DNA of 64,000 nt from positions 928,514-992,513 of the forward strand of contig NZ_LMUE01000002.1 of assembly GCF_009766065.1 (NCBI RefSeq). Direction: 5' to 3'. This document shows positions 1-9,138 of the stretch, piece by piece (within the stretch, counting starts at the first letter, position 1; every line of letters begins with the position of its first letter). Source of the stretch: Dyella sp. S184 (GTDB lineage Bacteria; Pseudomonadota; Gammaproteobacteria; Xanthomonadales; Rhodanobacteraceae). The position numbers were made by a program, and so were the translations under genes. Below the pieces are notes generated by a model. The model was not told the origin of the DNA. It saw only the letters and a program-made list of their open reading frames with translations, and ran no database searches.

Positions 1-1635
1 CTGATTACCTTTCCACAGCCAACCATCAGCGGGCTGCTACAAGCGCCAGGTACGCTCGACGTCTATGAGAACGGCGTTCTGGTGGGACAGCGTCAGGTTC
101 CTGCAGGTCCATTCAATCTGGCCAGTCTTGGACTGGGCGCTGGCGCCAACAACGTGCGTGTCGTGGTGCAGGATCCATTTGGCGGCACCACTGTACTGCA
201 GCAGAACTTCTACGGCGCCAGCCAGATGCTGGCACAGGGCCTCAGCGATTACGCCTACGAGGTTGGCATAGAGCGTACTTCCACACTGGCCAATGGCTAT
301 GAAGCCGGTCGAGGCGTGCTGTTGGCGCGTGAAAACTATGGCTTCACCGATGATGTGACTGCCGGTTATCGGGTCGAGGCCGAGAATGGCTTGGTCAATG
401 CGGGCACGTCCGTGAGTCTGCGTCTACCCTTGGGCGTTCTGAGCACCGGTCTTGCTGCCAGCGATGCTGACGGATCCAGTGGTCATGGCAGTTCAGTGGC
501 CTATCAGTTCAACGACCGCTATTTCAGTTTCGGCGCGGGGATGCAGGTGTACTCCAGCGCCTATCGCCGAGTCGGCGACGAATTGTTGCCGACATCCTTC
601 CTGTCGCGCCGCGTGAGCTATGTCGACGCTACTTGGAATCCCGTATCGCGTCTGAGCCTGCAGATCAGTGCCGGAAATACCCTCTACAACGGTGGCACAC
701 AGCAACGCAACATGGGTCTCAACAGTGCGCTTAACCTGGCTGGCGGCATGTCGTTGACGCTCGGCCTCAACCGGCAGCTCAATCACCCTGGCGCCAACGA
801 CAGTCAGATAATGCTCAATTTGGTGATCTCGTTCGGCCACAGCAGCATCGGTTTCAATGCCACCCACGATGGCATCAATGGCAACAGTTACGGGTTATCC
901 GCGCAACGCTCCGTCCCATCCGATAATGGTTGGGGTTACTCCGTCAATGCACAGAACGGAGATGAAGGCGCTTCCGGAATCGGCCAACTGGATTACCAGG
1001 GGAAGTATGGACTCGTGCAGCTAACGGACCAGCGCTTTGGCGGCCAAAGCAACGGCAGCATGCTGGTTTCCGGCAGCCTGGTCGCGCTGGACGACCATGT
1101 CTACGCGGGCCGCGTGCTGCAGAGCGGTTACGCATTGATCGAGACGCCCGGCACACCCGATGTCGAAATCACCCGCGAAAACCAACCCATCGGCAAAACC
1201 GATGCCGATGGCAATCTGCTGGTCACCAACTTGCTTCCTTACCAGGCGAACAAGGTCGGCATCGACCAGAACAGCGTGCCACTGCAGGACCAGATCGACA
1301 CCACCGACCAGATCATCAGTGTGCCGCGTCTGGGCGGAACGATTGTGCGTTTCGGTGTACACGCGCTGCACGCTGCACGAGGCGTGCTGCTACTTGATGG
1401 CAAGGTCGCACAATATGGCAACGCCACGCTCAAGACAAAGGACACCACCATGAAGACCCTGATCGGTCTGGATGGCAGCTTCTACTTCTCCGATCTGCCC
1501 GCTGGCAATTACGCATTACAAGCCGAGACGGCAGATGGCGATATGCGTTGTGCCTTCACTATGCCGAACAACACGCATCCCTTGACTAATCTGGGAAAAA
1601 TCGCCTGCACTCGCATTACCGGAGTGACACCATGA
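1..1635 (+). CDS. Outer-membrane fimbrial usher protein, 3' part (5' end outside the window)
   Basis: The frame is open from base 1, so this is the C-terminal ~544 residues of a longer protein; the GTG at 82 is internal. Ushers of the FimD/PapC family form the outer-membrane pore through which chaperone-bound pilus subunits are assembled. Support comes from the motif VDVYENG-like (LDVYENGVLVGQRQVPAG) near the start, the following FNLASLGLGAGANNVRVVV and DPFGGTT stretch, the long run of alternating beta-barrel segments, and the C-terminal small domains with a cysteine pair near the end. The stop TGA overlaps the ATG of the next gene, a spore-coat-U subunit. That pairing suggests the archaic (Csu-like) chaperone-usher class. 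The chaperone gene is expected just upstream of the window. Confidence 0.88.
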   Translation: MITFPQPTISGLLQAPGTLDVYENGVLVGQRQVPAGPFNLASLGLGAGANNVRVVVQDPFGGTTVLQQNFYGASQMLAQGLSDYAYEVGIERTSTLANGYEAGRGVLLARENYGFTDDVTAGYRVEAENGLVNAGTSVSLRLPLGVLSTGLAASDADGSSGHGSSVAYQFNDRYFSFGAGMQVYSSAYRRVGDELLPTSFLSRRVSYVDATWNPVSRLSLQISAGNTLYNGGTQQRNMGLNSALNLAGGMSLTLGLNRQLNHPGANDSQIMLNLVISFGHSSIGFNATHDGINGNSYGLSAQRSVPSDNGWGYSVNAQNGDEGASGIGQLDYQGKYGLVQLTDQRFGGQSNGSMLVSGSLVALDDHVYAGRVLQSGYALIETPGTPDVEITRENQPIGKTDADGNLLVTNLLPYQANKVGIDQNSVPLQDQIDTTDQIISVPRLGGTIVRFGVHALHAARGVLLLDGKVAQYGNATLKTKDTTMKTLIGLDGSFYFSDLPAGNYALQAETADGDMRCAFTMPNNTHPLTNLGKIACTRITGVTP

Positions 1636-2204
1636 GACCGGGGCTGCGCCACCTACTGCTCTGTATGCTGCTGTTGACTGCGAGCAGTTTCAGTTCACCA
1701 CTCTGGGCGAGTGCTACCACTACTTGCACGATAAGCGACATGGGCGTTGCCTTCGGCAGCTACGATCCGACGATTGGAACCGCCACTGCAGCCAACGGAA
1801 GCATCACTGTCACATGTACGCCAGGTTGCGTTTTATATGTCCTTGTTTGTTTGAGCGGGTATGAAGGAGTGGATGCCACCATCAGCCTGTCACCCAGCAG
1901 CAGCAATGGCTTGTTCGCGCCCCGGCAGATGCTTAGTGGTGGCGGCCAAATGCTCGCCTACAATCTCTACCTGGATGTAAATCACACCATGATTTTTGGC
2001 AATGGAAGCTCCGGTACGAGCGACGTCACTTACTGCTTTACTGGCGTTAACATTGCCAGTTGCAGTGGCGCTACTTACACAGGCAGTCCAGCCGGCGCAA
2101 ATAGTCAATCGCAGTCCTTTCCGGTTTATGGTCTTTTGCCCGCCAGTCAAAATGTGAGCGCGGGTGCTTATACCGATACGCTTACGGCAACCGTCACTTT
2201 CTAA
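1632..2204 (+). CDS. Spore coat U (SCPU) domain fimbrial subunit
   Basis: A 190-residue secreted protein with an N-terminal signal peptide (basic start, hydrophobic LLLCMLLLTASS core, cleavage near LWASA). The mature part opens with TTTCTISDMGVAFGSYDP, the typical start of spore-coat-U domains, and has further cysteines plus a C-terminal beta-strand ending TATVTF. SCPU proteins are pilin or tip subunits of archaic chaperone-usher pili such as CsuA/B and CsuE. The ATG overlaps the usher stop, so translation is coupled. It is the last gene of the fimbrial operon; the next gene lies on the other strand. Confidence 0.88.
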   Translation: MRPGLRHLLLCMLLLTASSFSSPLWASATTTCTISDMGVAFGSYDPTIGTATAANGSITVTCTPGCVLYVLVCLSGYEGVDATISLSPSSSNGLFAPRQMLSGGGQMLAYNLYLDVNHTMIFGNGSSGTSDVTYCFTGVNIASCSGATYTGSPAGANSQSQSFPVYGLLPASQNVSAGAYTDTLTATVTF

Positions 2205-2347
2205 GCACCGGTATGTCATGGCCAGGGAACGTACAGTTCCAGAAATCGCTTTACGAGTTTGCGTGACCCGAAGCTTACCGAGATTGAACGGTATGAAGTC
2301 CATGCAGCGATAAATCGACTAGTTGCTCAATGCTCGCTGAGCAATTA

Positions 2348-3919
2348 TCAGTTCGCGTTTGAAGCCAGCCGTTGGAATACACGCGGAAGCATATCTGGCA
2401 AATCTTCCGCTAGCAGACCTGGTCCGAATTCGGCTGCGGCGGCACCGTGCAACCACACACCTGCGGCGGCGGCAAGAAATGCTGTCATGCCCTGCGCCAT
2501 CAGGCCGAGAATGATGCCGCCGAGTACGTCGCCTGAGCCGGCCGTCGCTAGCGTTGCCGGTGCGTTGGTATTGATGATCGCGTTGCCATCCGGTGCGGCA
2601 ATCACGGTGTCGCTGCCCTTCAACACGACGACAGCACCGCTGCGCTTGGCGGCCGCACGTGTGCGCGCAAGCTTGTCGCCCGCAGGATCGAACACCCGTC
2701 GGAATTCGCCGTCGTGCGGTGTCAGCACACAGGGGCCTTTGATTGCCCGATCAAGCGCGCTGGGATTGTCCTGGAATACGGTGATGGCATCGGCATCGAT
2801 GACCGTGGGGCAACCCGTGGCAAGCATGGCCAAGGTGCGCCCAAGTGTTTCCTTGTCCGCTCCTGCACCCGGGCCGATCAGCCACGCCGAAAACCGGCTG
2901 CGATTCAGCAGGTGCAGGAAATCGTCCGGCGTCACGATAGGCCGGACCATGATGCTGACCAGCGACGCCGAGTAGATGCGGAGTGCCACTTCGGGCACTG
3001 CAATAGTGGTCAGCCCTGCGCCAGCTCGCGCGGCGGCACGGGCAGCCATTCGCGCTGCACCGGTCATTGGGTAACCACCAAAGATCAGCGCGTGACCACG
3101 GGTGTGCTTGTTGGCCTCATCCGATATCTTGGGCAAGTCGGCGCGCCAAAGACACGGATCATTCTCGAATGTCGTGGGAACAATCGCTTCCAGCGCCGAC
3201 AACGGCGTACCGATATCAGTCACGATCACCTCGCCACATAAGTTGCGCGCGGGTAGTAATAGATGACCTGGCTTCTTGCGGAAAAACGTCACTGTCAGCG
3301 CGGCGCGCACGGCTCCCATGACTTCACCCGTATTCCCCATCACGCCGCTGGGTACGTCGATGGCAATGATCGGCGCTCCATGATGGGCCGCCGCAGCCAG
3401 CGTCTCCAGTGCAGCGCCGGTGAGCGCGCGACTCAACCCCGCACCAAATAGCGCGTCAACGATCAACTCGGCACCTTTCAGTACGTTCGGATCGAGCGTT
3501 TCGACTTTGCCCTGCCAGCACTCCGCGTGGCGACGTGCTTCACCTTTCAAATCATTGCGTGAGCCGAGCATCGCGATCCGAACCGGCCAGCCTGCTTCGA
3601 CAAGCTGCTGTGCCACCGCAAAACCATCACCGCCGTTATTACCTGGCCCGCACAGCACCAGCAGCGGACGCGAGGTCCAGCGCGAAGTGATGACGCCGGC
3701 CACGGCGGTGCCCGCATTGGTCATCAGGTCGAACGACGAAATGCCCGCGTTGACCGACAGAAGGTCTGCTTCGCGCATCTGAAGGAGATCGAGCAAGGCA
3801 GTCTCGCTGTTCAGCAAGGTTCGCTTTACTTCTAATGCTGGCGGCAAACAGCTCGGCTTTTGCACGCTAGGAGATTTAGCCGCCGCTGGGCAAGTATCGG
3901 TATGACAGCGCATCATCAT
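2348..3919 (-). CDS. nnr: Bifunctional NAD(P)H-hydrate repair enzyme (epimerase plus ADP-dependent dehydratase)
   Basis: 523 residues, the usual length for the fused enzyme. The N-terminal YjeF_N half (about 40-245) holds QMREADLLSVNAG and LCGPGNNGGDGFAVAQ and epimerises the R and S forms of damaged NAD(P)HX. The C-terminal ribokinase-like half (about 255-515) holds IGPGAGADKETLGR, LTPHDGEFRRVF and AGSGDVLGG, and dehydrates S-NAD(P)HX using ADP. Three consecutive ATG codons open the frame; I use the first. The start overlaps the stop of the upstream 248-residue gene (ATGA). Being last in a run of NAD(P)-dependent dehydrogenases and transhydrogenase genes fits a nicotinamide-cofactor housekeeping role. 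Confidence 0.93.
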   Translation of the reverse strand: MMMRCHTDTCPAAAKSPSVQKPSCLPPALEVKRTLLNSETALLDLLQMREADLLSVNAGISSFDLMTNAGTAVAGVITSRWTSRPLLVLCGPGNNGGDGFAVAQQLVEAGWPVRIAMLGSRNDLKGEARRHAECWQGKVETLDPNVLKGAELIVDALFGAGLSRALTGAALETLAAAAHHGAPIIAIDVPSGVMGNTGEVMGAVRAALTVTFFRKKPGHLLLPARNLCGEVIVTDIGTPLSALEAIVPTTFENDPCLWRADLPKISDEANKHTRGHALIFGGYPMTGAARMAARAAARAGAGLTTIAVPEVALRIYSASLVSIMVRPIVTPDDFLHLLNRSRFSAWLIGPGAGADKETLGRTLAMLATGCPTVIDADAITVFQDNPSALDRAIKGPCVLTPHDGEFRRVFDPAGDKLARTRAAAKRSGAVVVLKGSDTVIAAPDGNAIINTNAPATLATAGSGDVLGGIILGLMAQGMTAFLAAAAGVWLHGAAAAEFGPGLLAEDLPDMLPRVFQRLASNAN

Positions 3920-4662
3920 GCCGTCTGCTCGGCGATTTCCAGGAGTTTAGCTGGGGTGATGCTGGATAAATCGGCGACCACTTCGCGGACGACGCGTGCA
4001 TAGGTATCTGGATCACACGCGCGCAGATGCTCGACCAAGTGGTGCGCCGCGTTGCTGTGGCCGGTGCCATGGCCAACCACGACGATGCTTCCACCGATCG
4101 CCAGCGCCGACGCAATGCGTGCATAGAAGCCAGGATCTTCCGGTGCGCGCTGGCCGCGCTCACGGTCCTGATCCTTATGCGCGAGGTGATGCAGGAAGTG
4201 ATGAGGGTCGCAAGGTTTGATTTCCTGTCGGGTAACGTCGCGCGGATCCGCGCCGATGTGATAAATGTTCGCCTCGTGGTGATCCACGACCACCAAAAAG
4301 CTCGTTGGTTTTTGAGTGGCTTCGCAAGGTGTACCCATTTCACCCTTCGCCGACCAACCTGCCCGCTGCAGAAATTTCCGCAGCTGGACCACTTCCAACC
4401 CGGTCAGATCCTTGCCGTGTGGCTGATGCATCAACTGGCATTCGCCACCGACTTGCAGCATCCACTTGTCGTTGTCCTTATGCTCTACCTCACCAAGAAC
4501 CTCGAATAACGCGAGTGCATCGCCCCACTCGATATTTTGCGCCGAGGGATGGCGAAACAGCGTTTCCAGCGTGCGTCGCTGCGATGTAGCGGGGGGCGAT
4601 GACTCAGCTGGCAGCGATTTGTCGCGTTTTTCCATGTGCGAGGCTTTCATGAAGTGGTCCAT
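3916..4662 (-). CDS. Conserved hypothetical protein with possible eRF1/Host-type C-terminal fold
   Basis: Up to 248 residues; ATG codons at 4650 and 4635 are alternative starts and none has a strong ribosome site. The first 130 residues contain TLETLFRHPSAQNIEWGDAL and GKDLTGLEVVQLRKFLQRAG, a basic alpha/beta segment somewhat like HicA-type RNA-binding folds. The second half (LVVVDHHEANIYHIGA, then IVVVGHGTGHSNAAHHLVEHL) resembles the domain shared by eRF1 domain 3 and proteins that act on stalled ribosomes, but I infer this from pattern only. No enzymatic motif is recognisable. It lies between adhP/85-residue gene and nnr, overlapping both neighbours by a few bases, so it is probably co-transcribed with them. 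Confidence 0.7.
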   Translation of the reverse strand: MDHFMKASHMEKRDKSLPAESSPPATSQRRTLETLFRHPSAQNIEWGDALALFEVLGEVEHKDNDKWMLQVGGECQLMHQPHGKDLTGLEVVQLRKFLQRAGWSAKGEMGTPCEATQKPTSFLVVVDHHEANIYHIGADPRDVTRQEIKPCDPHHFLHHLAHKDQDRERGQRAPEDPGFYARIASALAIGGSIVVVGHGTGHSNAAHHLVEHLRACDPDTYARVVREVVADLSSITPAKLLEIAEQTA

Positions 4663-4904
4663 GACTGGTGATACGTGTGGTGCACGCCATACGTCGCGAG
4701 GCTGGTGAGACGTCGCTCACCCATCATCTGCGCCTCATCCAGCGCATCGCTCTTCATCTCGTGTTCGATGCCGCCCTGAATCGACTCGACCAGCTCTTTT
4801 CCGGGACCGGTGATGGTGTAACTGGACCGATAGGTTTTTTCACCATCAAAACCTTTTGCTGGAACCGCGGAAAAGGTGATCGCGTATCCATTCATGTTTT
4901 TCAT
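4647..4904 (-). CDS. Small hypothetical protein
   Basis: 85 residues starting MKNMNGYAITFSAVPAKG, preceded by a good ribosome site (GGAGCACGGCC then ATG). There is no signal peptide or membrane segment. It is a short soluble protein with a likely beta-rich N-terminus and a helical middle (GKELVESIQGGIEHEMKSDA). I do not recognise the family. Its 3' end overlaps the start of the 248-residue gene by 16 bases, and it follows adhP by 42 bases, which argues that it is a real gene of the same transcript. Confidence 0.65.
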   Translation of the reverse strand: MKNMNGYAITFSAVPAKGFDGEKTYRSSYTITGPGKELVESIQGGIEHEMKSDALDEAQMMGERRLTSLATYGVHHTYHQSWTTS

Positions 4905-4946
4905 GGCCGTGCTCCGATCGGTGGCAAGAATTGAGGCGGAACCCGA

Positions 4947-5981
4947 TCAAAGCGGGCCAAAATCGAGCACTACACGCGACGGCACGTCGCCCTTTTGCAA
5001 ACGATCAAAAATATCGTTGATGGCTGTCAACGGCTGCAGCTCGATATCCGCCTTGACCTTGCCTTGCGCCGCGAAGGCCAGGCATTCGGCCATGTCCGCG
5101 CGATTGCCGACGAACGAGCCGCGCACGGTGATGCAGTTGGCCACCACGTCGAACAGCGGCACGGGAAATTCGCCCGGCGGCAGCCCGACCAGAACACAAG
5201 TACCGTGCTTGCGCGTCATGCCGACGCCCTGCTTGAACGCACCCAGCGACGGCGCGGTAATCAATACGCCATGCGCGCCGCCGTCAGTGGCTGCCCGCAC
5301 CGCTTCGATCGGGTCGCCATTCTTCGCATTGACCACGACATCAGCACCCAACCGGGTAGCGTGCGCCAGCTTGCCGTCATCAATATCGACGCCACAGACC
5401 TTCAATCCCATAGCCTTCGCATATTGGACGGCCAAGTGACCTAGTCCGCCGATGCCGGAGATGGCAATCCACTGCCCGGGCCGGACGTCAGCCACCTTGA
5501 TGCCCTTGTAGGTCGTGATGCCGGCGCAGATGATCGGCGCGGCTTCCTTTGCGGCCAGATCGTGTGGTACGTGCGCGACATAGTCGGGATCGGCCAGGAT
5601 GTATTCGGCAAAACCGCCGTTCTTGGTATAGCCGCCGAATTCGGCCTTCGCGCAAACCGTCTCCCACGCGGTAAGGCAGTATTCGCAATGACCGCAGGCC
5701 GAATAGAGCCACGGCACGCCGACGCGCTCACCCTCCTTCACGCTGATGACGCCAGCACCCAGCGCAACCACAATGCCGATACCCTCATGACCGGGAATGA
5801 AAGGCAAGGGCGGCTTCAGCGGCCAGTCGCCGCGCGCAGCGTGCAGGTCGGTATGGCAAACGCCGCAGGCTTCGGTCTTGACCAGGATCTGGCCCGGGCC
5901 TGGCGTGGGGACGTCCCACTCGCGCAAAACCAGGGGTTTGCCGAAGGCTTCGACGACGGCAGCATGCATTTGACGGGTCAT
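4947..5981 (-). CDS. adhP: Zinc-dependent alcohol dehydrogenase, AdhP type
   Basis: 344 residues from the ATG at 5981 (MTRQMHAAVVEAFGKPL); an in-frame start at 6032 would add 17 residues unlike the family. Medium-chain dehydrogenase/reductase: catalytic zinc ligands in EACGVCHTDLHAARGDWP and GHEGIGIV, structural zinc cysteines in CGHCEYCLTAWETVC, and the NAD-binding GIGGLGHLAVQYAKAMG. These motifs are those of ethanol-type AdhP enzymes, which interconvert primary alcohols and aldehydes with NAD. It follows pntB with only a short gap (57 bases from this start, 6 from the longer frame), so it is part of the same operon. Confidence 0.9.
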   Translation of the reverse strand: MTRQMHAAVVEAFGKPLVLREWDVPTPGPGQILVKTEACGVCHTDLHAARGDWPLKPPLPFIPGHEGIGIVVALGAGVISVKEGERVGVPWLYSACGHCEYCLTAWETVCAKAEFGGYTKNGGFAEYILADPDYVAHVPHDLAAKEAAPIICAGITTYKGIKVADVRPGQWIAISGIGGLGHLAVQYAKAMGLKVCGVDIDDGKLAHATRLGADVVVNAKNGDPIEAVRAATDGGAHGVLITAPSLGAFKQGVGMTRKHGTCVLVGLPPGEFPVPLFDVVANCITVRGSFVGNRADMAECLAFAAQGKVKADIELQPLTAINDIFDRLQKGDVPSRVVLDFGPL

Positions 5982-6038
5982 GATGGGATACCTGGGGATG
6001 GGAGGAGCTATTCCGTTACTAATGCGCGTCATCGGGTA

Positions 6039-7490
6039 TTACGCGGCGGCGGAAAGGCCGAGGCCACGTACGGCTTCGATCATCATTGCCATCACCGCCT
6101 GGGCGTCGCCGTAGACCATGTTGCAGTTGTCCGCATAGAACAGCGGATTGACGATGCCGGCGTAGCCTTTGCCCTCGCCGCGCTTGACCACGTAAACCTG
6201 CTTGGCCTTGTCGGCGTTGAGAATCGGCATGCCGAATATCGGCGAAGTCTTGTCGGTGCGCGCAGACGGATTGACCACGTCGTTGGCACCGATGACGAGC
6301 ACGATGTCGGTATTGGAGAAATCTTCGTTGATGTCTTCGAGCTGGAAGATCAGGTCATACGGCACGCCGGCCTCGGCCAGCAGCACGTCCATCTGCCCGG
6401 GCATGCGGCCGGCGACCGGATGCACGGCGAAACGCACTTTGACGCCCGCGGCGATCAGCAGCTTCACGAACTCATACAGCTTTTGCTGCCCCTGGGCCGC
6501 GGCGAGACCATAGCCTGGCACGACGATCACGCTACTCGCATAGCGCATCGCGATACCCGCATCGCCAGCCGCTGTCGGCTTCAGGCTACCCTTGATCGCG
6601 CCCTGCTTCTGTTTGGCCACATCGCCGAAATTGGTAAACAGCACATTGCTTACCGAACGGTTCATCGCCTTGGCCATCAGCAGGGTCAGCAGAATGCCTG
6701 CCGCACCGACCAGCATGCCGGCGATCATCAACGCTGGGGTCTGCAACACAAAACCTTCCAGGCCAACGGCAAGCCCGGTGAAGGCGTTATAGATCGAGAT
6801 CACCACCGGCATGTCGGCACCGCCGATCGGCAGAGTCATCAAAATGCCGAACAGCATCGCACAACCGAAGAACAGCCAGATGAGACCCTGCATCGGCAGG
6901 ATAGGCACGCTGCCGCTCTGTTCAATAAAGATGATGTAGAGGCCGGCCACCAGCGTGAACAGCATTACCACCGCGTTGATGATCTGCTGACCTTTGATGC
7001 GCAGTGGCTTTTTCAGCACTCCCTGTAATTTGGCCCACGCGATCAGTGAGCCGGACAGCGATACCGCGCCGATCAACGCACCGAGCAGGGTCACGCCCAG
7101 CTGCGTGATACCGTGCGCGCGGCTGCCGAACAGCTCCATCGCGGCGATGGCGCCAGCAGCACCACCGCCCATGCCGTTGTAAAGCGCGACCATCTGCGGC
7201 ATCGCTGTCATCGCGACCTTGCGTCCGCCCCACCACGACAGGCCGCCGCCAATCGCCAAGGCAACAAGAGCCAGTCCGATGTTGATCGGTAAATGGGGTT
7301 TGGCCGCGGCACTGACATCGAACAGATAGAGAAAGCTGGCGATAACCGCGGCGGCCATGCCAACACCGGCAACCTTGATGCCGTTGGGCGCCGTCACCGG
7401 CGAGGACATTCGCCACAGTCCGAACATCAGCAGAAAGGCGACCGCAATACCAACGGCATCGATGACTAATGAGGGAAGCATCGTGGGCAT
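6039..7490 (-). CDS. pntB: NAD(P) transhydrogenase subunit beta
   Basis: 483 residues, full length for PntB. The N-terminal half is a bundle of about nine membrane helices (including GGGLSWWGGRKVAMTAMPQM and LYNGMGGGAAGAIAAMELF). The C-terminal ~190 residues form the NADP-binding domain III, with IVVPGYGLAAAQGQ, FAVHPVAGRMPGQM, VIGANDVVNP and VYVVKRGEGKGYAGI. With the alpha parts it couples proton entry to hydride transfer from NADH to NADP in the inner membrane. It starts 9 bases after pntA2 on the same strand. In this island it would set the NADPH/NADH balance. Confidence 0.96.
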   Translation of the reverse strand: MPTMLPSLVIDAVGIAVAFLLMFGLWRMSSPVTAPNGIKVAGVGMAAAVIASFLYLFDVSAAAKPHLPINIGLALVALAIGGGLSWWGGRKVAMTAMPQMVALYNGMGGGAAGAIAAMELFGSRAHGITQLGVTLLGALIGAVSLSGSLIAWAKLQGVLKKPLRIKGQQIINAVVMLFTLVAGLYIIFIEQSGSVPILPMQGLIWLFFGCAMLFGILMTLPIGGADMPVVISIYNAFTGLAVGLEGFVLQTPALMIAGMLVGAAGILLTLLMAKAMNRSVSNVLFTNFGDVAKQKQGAIKGSLKPTAAGDAGIAMRYASSVIVVPGYGLAAAQGQQKLYEFVKLLIAAGVKVRFAVHPVAGRMPGQMDVLLAEAGVPYDLIFQLEDINEDFSNTDIVLVIGANDVVNPSARTDKTSPIFGMPILNADKAKQVYVVKRGEGKGYAGIVNPLFYADNCNMVYGDAQAVMAMMIEAVRGLGLSAAA

Positions 7491-7499
7491 GTCCGTTCC

Positions 7500-7856
7500 T
7501 CAACCTTTCTTCGGCTGTTTGGCTTTGGTGCGGTGTGCGACAGTCTTGTGGGCGGTAGCGTGCGCGCCCTGGTGGCCGCTGGTCTGAAACATCGCGAGCA
7601 TGCGATCGGTCACGGCGTAGCCGCCGGCGGCGTTGCCAGCGCCAAGCAGCACGGCGACAAAGCCGATGCATTGTTCCAGCACCGTGCTGGCGTTGAGCAG
7701 CGCATAGAGTCCGCCGATCACGACGATGCCATGCACGAAATTGGAGCCGGACATCAGCGGCGTGTGCAGGATCGCCGGTACGCGACCGATAATGACCCAG
7801 CCGGCAAACGCGGCAAGCATGAAAATGTAAATGGCAACAAAGCCGTCAATGGTCAT
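7500..7856 (-). CDS. pntA2: NAD(P) transhydrogenase alpha subunit, membrane part (separate gene)
   Basis: 118 residues with three to four hydrophobic segments (VAIYIFMLAAFAGWVIIGRV and IVVIGGLYALL among them), corresponding to the C-terminal membrane region of E. coli PntA. The motif PAILHTPLMSGSNFVHGIV is characteristic of this domain. Here, as in several alpha- and gammaproteobacterial lineages, PntA is split into two polypeptides. The tail is basic and low-complexity (HKTVAHRTKAKQPKKG). It sits 33 bases after pntA1 and 9 bases before pntB. Confidence 0.93.
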   Translation of the reverse strand: MTIDGFVAIYIFMLAAFAGWVIIGRVPAILHTPLMSGSNFVHGIVVIGGLYALLNASTVLEQCIGFVAVLLGAGNAAGGYAVTDRMLAMFQTSGHQGAHATAHKTVAHRTKAKQPKKG

Positions 7857-7889
7857 GGGGTTTCCGGAGCAAGATCATGAGCGATCCGC

Positions 7890-9068
7890 TCATGCTGCTT
7901 TTGTGGTGGGTGGTGTTGCAGCTTGCTGGCCTGCTTTGGAGGTTTTGTCCGCATCGGTAGCAGCAGACAGCGGCTTCTTCAGCGTACCGGCGTGCGTGAG
8001 CGCGGTGCCGGCGAGCACTTCGTCAGTCCAGTCGATGGTGATGATGTTGTCCTTCATCATCAGCGCCAGCAGGTTGTACTGGTTCTTGGCATAGAGTTCG
8101 CTGGCATCTTCGCCGAGCAACGACGGCACGTTCAGCGGCGCCACGATCGTGACCAGACCGACCGTGGTTGTTTCTCCGGGCACGGTGTCCTCGCAGTTGC
8201 CGCCGCCCTCAGCGGAGAGGTCCACAATGACGGCCCCGGCTTTCATGCCGGCGACTTGTGCCTTGCTGATCAGCTTCGGTGATGGCTTGCCGGGAATGGC
8301 CGCCGTGGTGATGACCAGGTCAGCCTGCTGGATATGCTTGGTCAGCACGTCGGCGACCTTGGTCTTTTCTTCCGGCGTGAGTTCGCGTGCATAGCCGCCC
8401 TTGCCGGTGGCATCGATTCCGGTATCGACAAAGGTGGCACCCAACGACAGCGCCTGCCCTTGTGTATCCGGCCGTACGTCATAGCCCTCCACCACGGCAC
8501 CCAGTCGATGCGCCGTTGCGATGGCCTCCAGGCCGGCGACACCGAGCCCCATCACCAGGACCTTGGCGGGTCCGATCGCCCCAGCAGCCGTAGTTATCTT
8601 GGGCAAGATGCGCGCCAGGTGCGTCGCGCCAAGCTGCACAGCGTAATAGCCAGCCAATGCCGACTGACTGGATAGCGCGTCCATCGACTGCGCGCGCGAG
8701 ATGCGCGGCACGCGTTCCATCGCGAAGCAGGTGATTTTTTTATCTAGCAGCTTCTGCACCAGTGCCGGATGCTTCTCTGCGTAGATAAACGAGACGAGAA
8801 TGGCGCCTTCCTTCATTGCGTCGATCACCTCGATGGCCGGTGGCTGCACGGCGAGAACGACATCGGCGTCGCTGACCAGACGCCGTCGTTCCTTGACGAA
8901 GGCGACATCCTTGTACGTGCCATCAGGCAACTGGATGGCGTTGCCAGCGCCACACTGCATGTACAGCTTGGCGCCGAGTTTGATCAGTTTGGGTGCGACC
9001 GATGGCGTCAATGCCACGCGACGCTCGTGCGGCTGGGTTTCTTTGAGAATGGCAACGTTGACGTACAT
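7890..9068 (-). CDS. pntA1: NAD(P) transhydrogenase alpha subunit, NAD-binding part
   Basis: 392 residues from the ATG at 9068 (MYVNVAILKETQPHERRVAL), which has GGAG eight bases upstream; the longer frame to 9221 adds 51 residues unrelated to the family. This is the soluble domain I that binds NAD(H): the alanine-dehydrogenase-like N-terminus, KVLVMGLGVAGLEAIATAHRLGA as the nucleotide-binding loop, and VIVDLSAEGGGNCEDT. The C-terminus is a short alanine/lysine-rich tail where the membrane segment would begin in a fused PntA. It partners with the next two genes. Confidence 0.95.
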   Translation of the reverse strand: MYVNVAILKETQPHERRVALTPSVAPKLIKLGAKLYMQCGAGNAIQLPDGTYKDVAFVKERRRLVSDADVVLAVQPPAIEVIDAMKEGAILVSFIYAEKHPALVQKLLDKKITCFAMERVPRISRAQSMDALSSQSALAGYYAVQLGATHLARILPKITTAAGAIGPAKVLVMGLGVAGLEAIATAHRLGAVVEGYDVRPDTQGQALSLGATFVDTGIDATGKGGYARELTPEEKTKVADVLTKHIQQADLVITTAAIPGKPSPKLISKAQVAGMKAGAVIVDLSAEGGGNCEDTVPGETTTVGLVTIVAPLNVPSLLGEDASELYAKNQYNLLALMMKDNIITIDWTDEVLAGTALTHAGTLKKPLSAATDADKTSKAGQQAATPPTTKAA

Positions 9069-9138
9069 CGGAAGCTCCGTGGTTGGAATGAACGACTGGC
9101 GACCGACCGGCGAAGGCCAAAACTCGAATCCAGGACGT

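Noticed and set aside
5562-7028. 488-residue plus-strand frame opposite pntB and adhP
   Set aside because: Histidine/arginine-rich antisense of well-supported genes.
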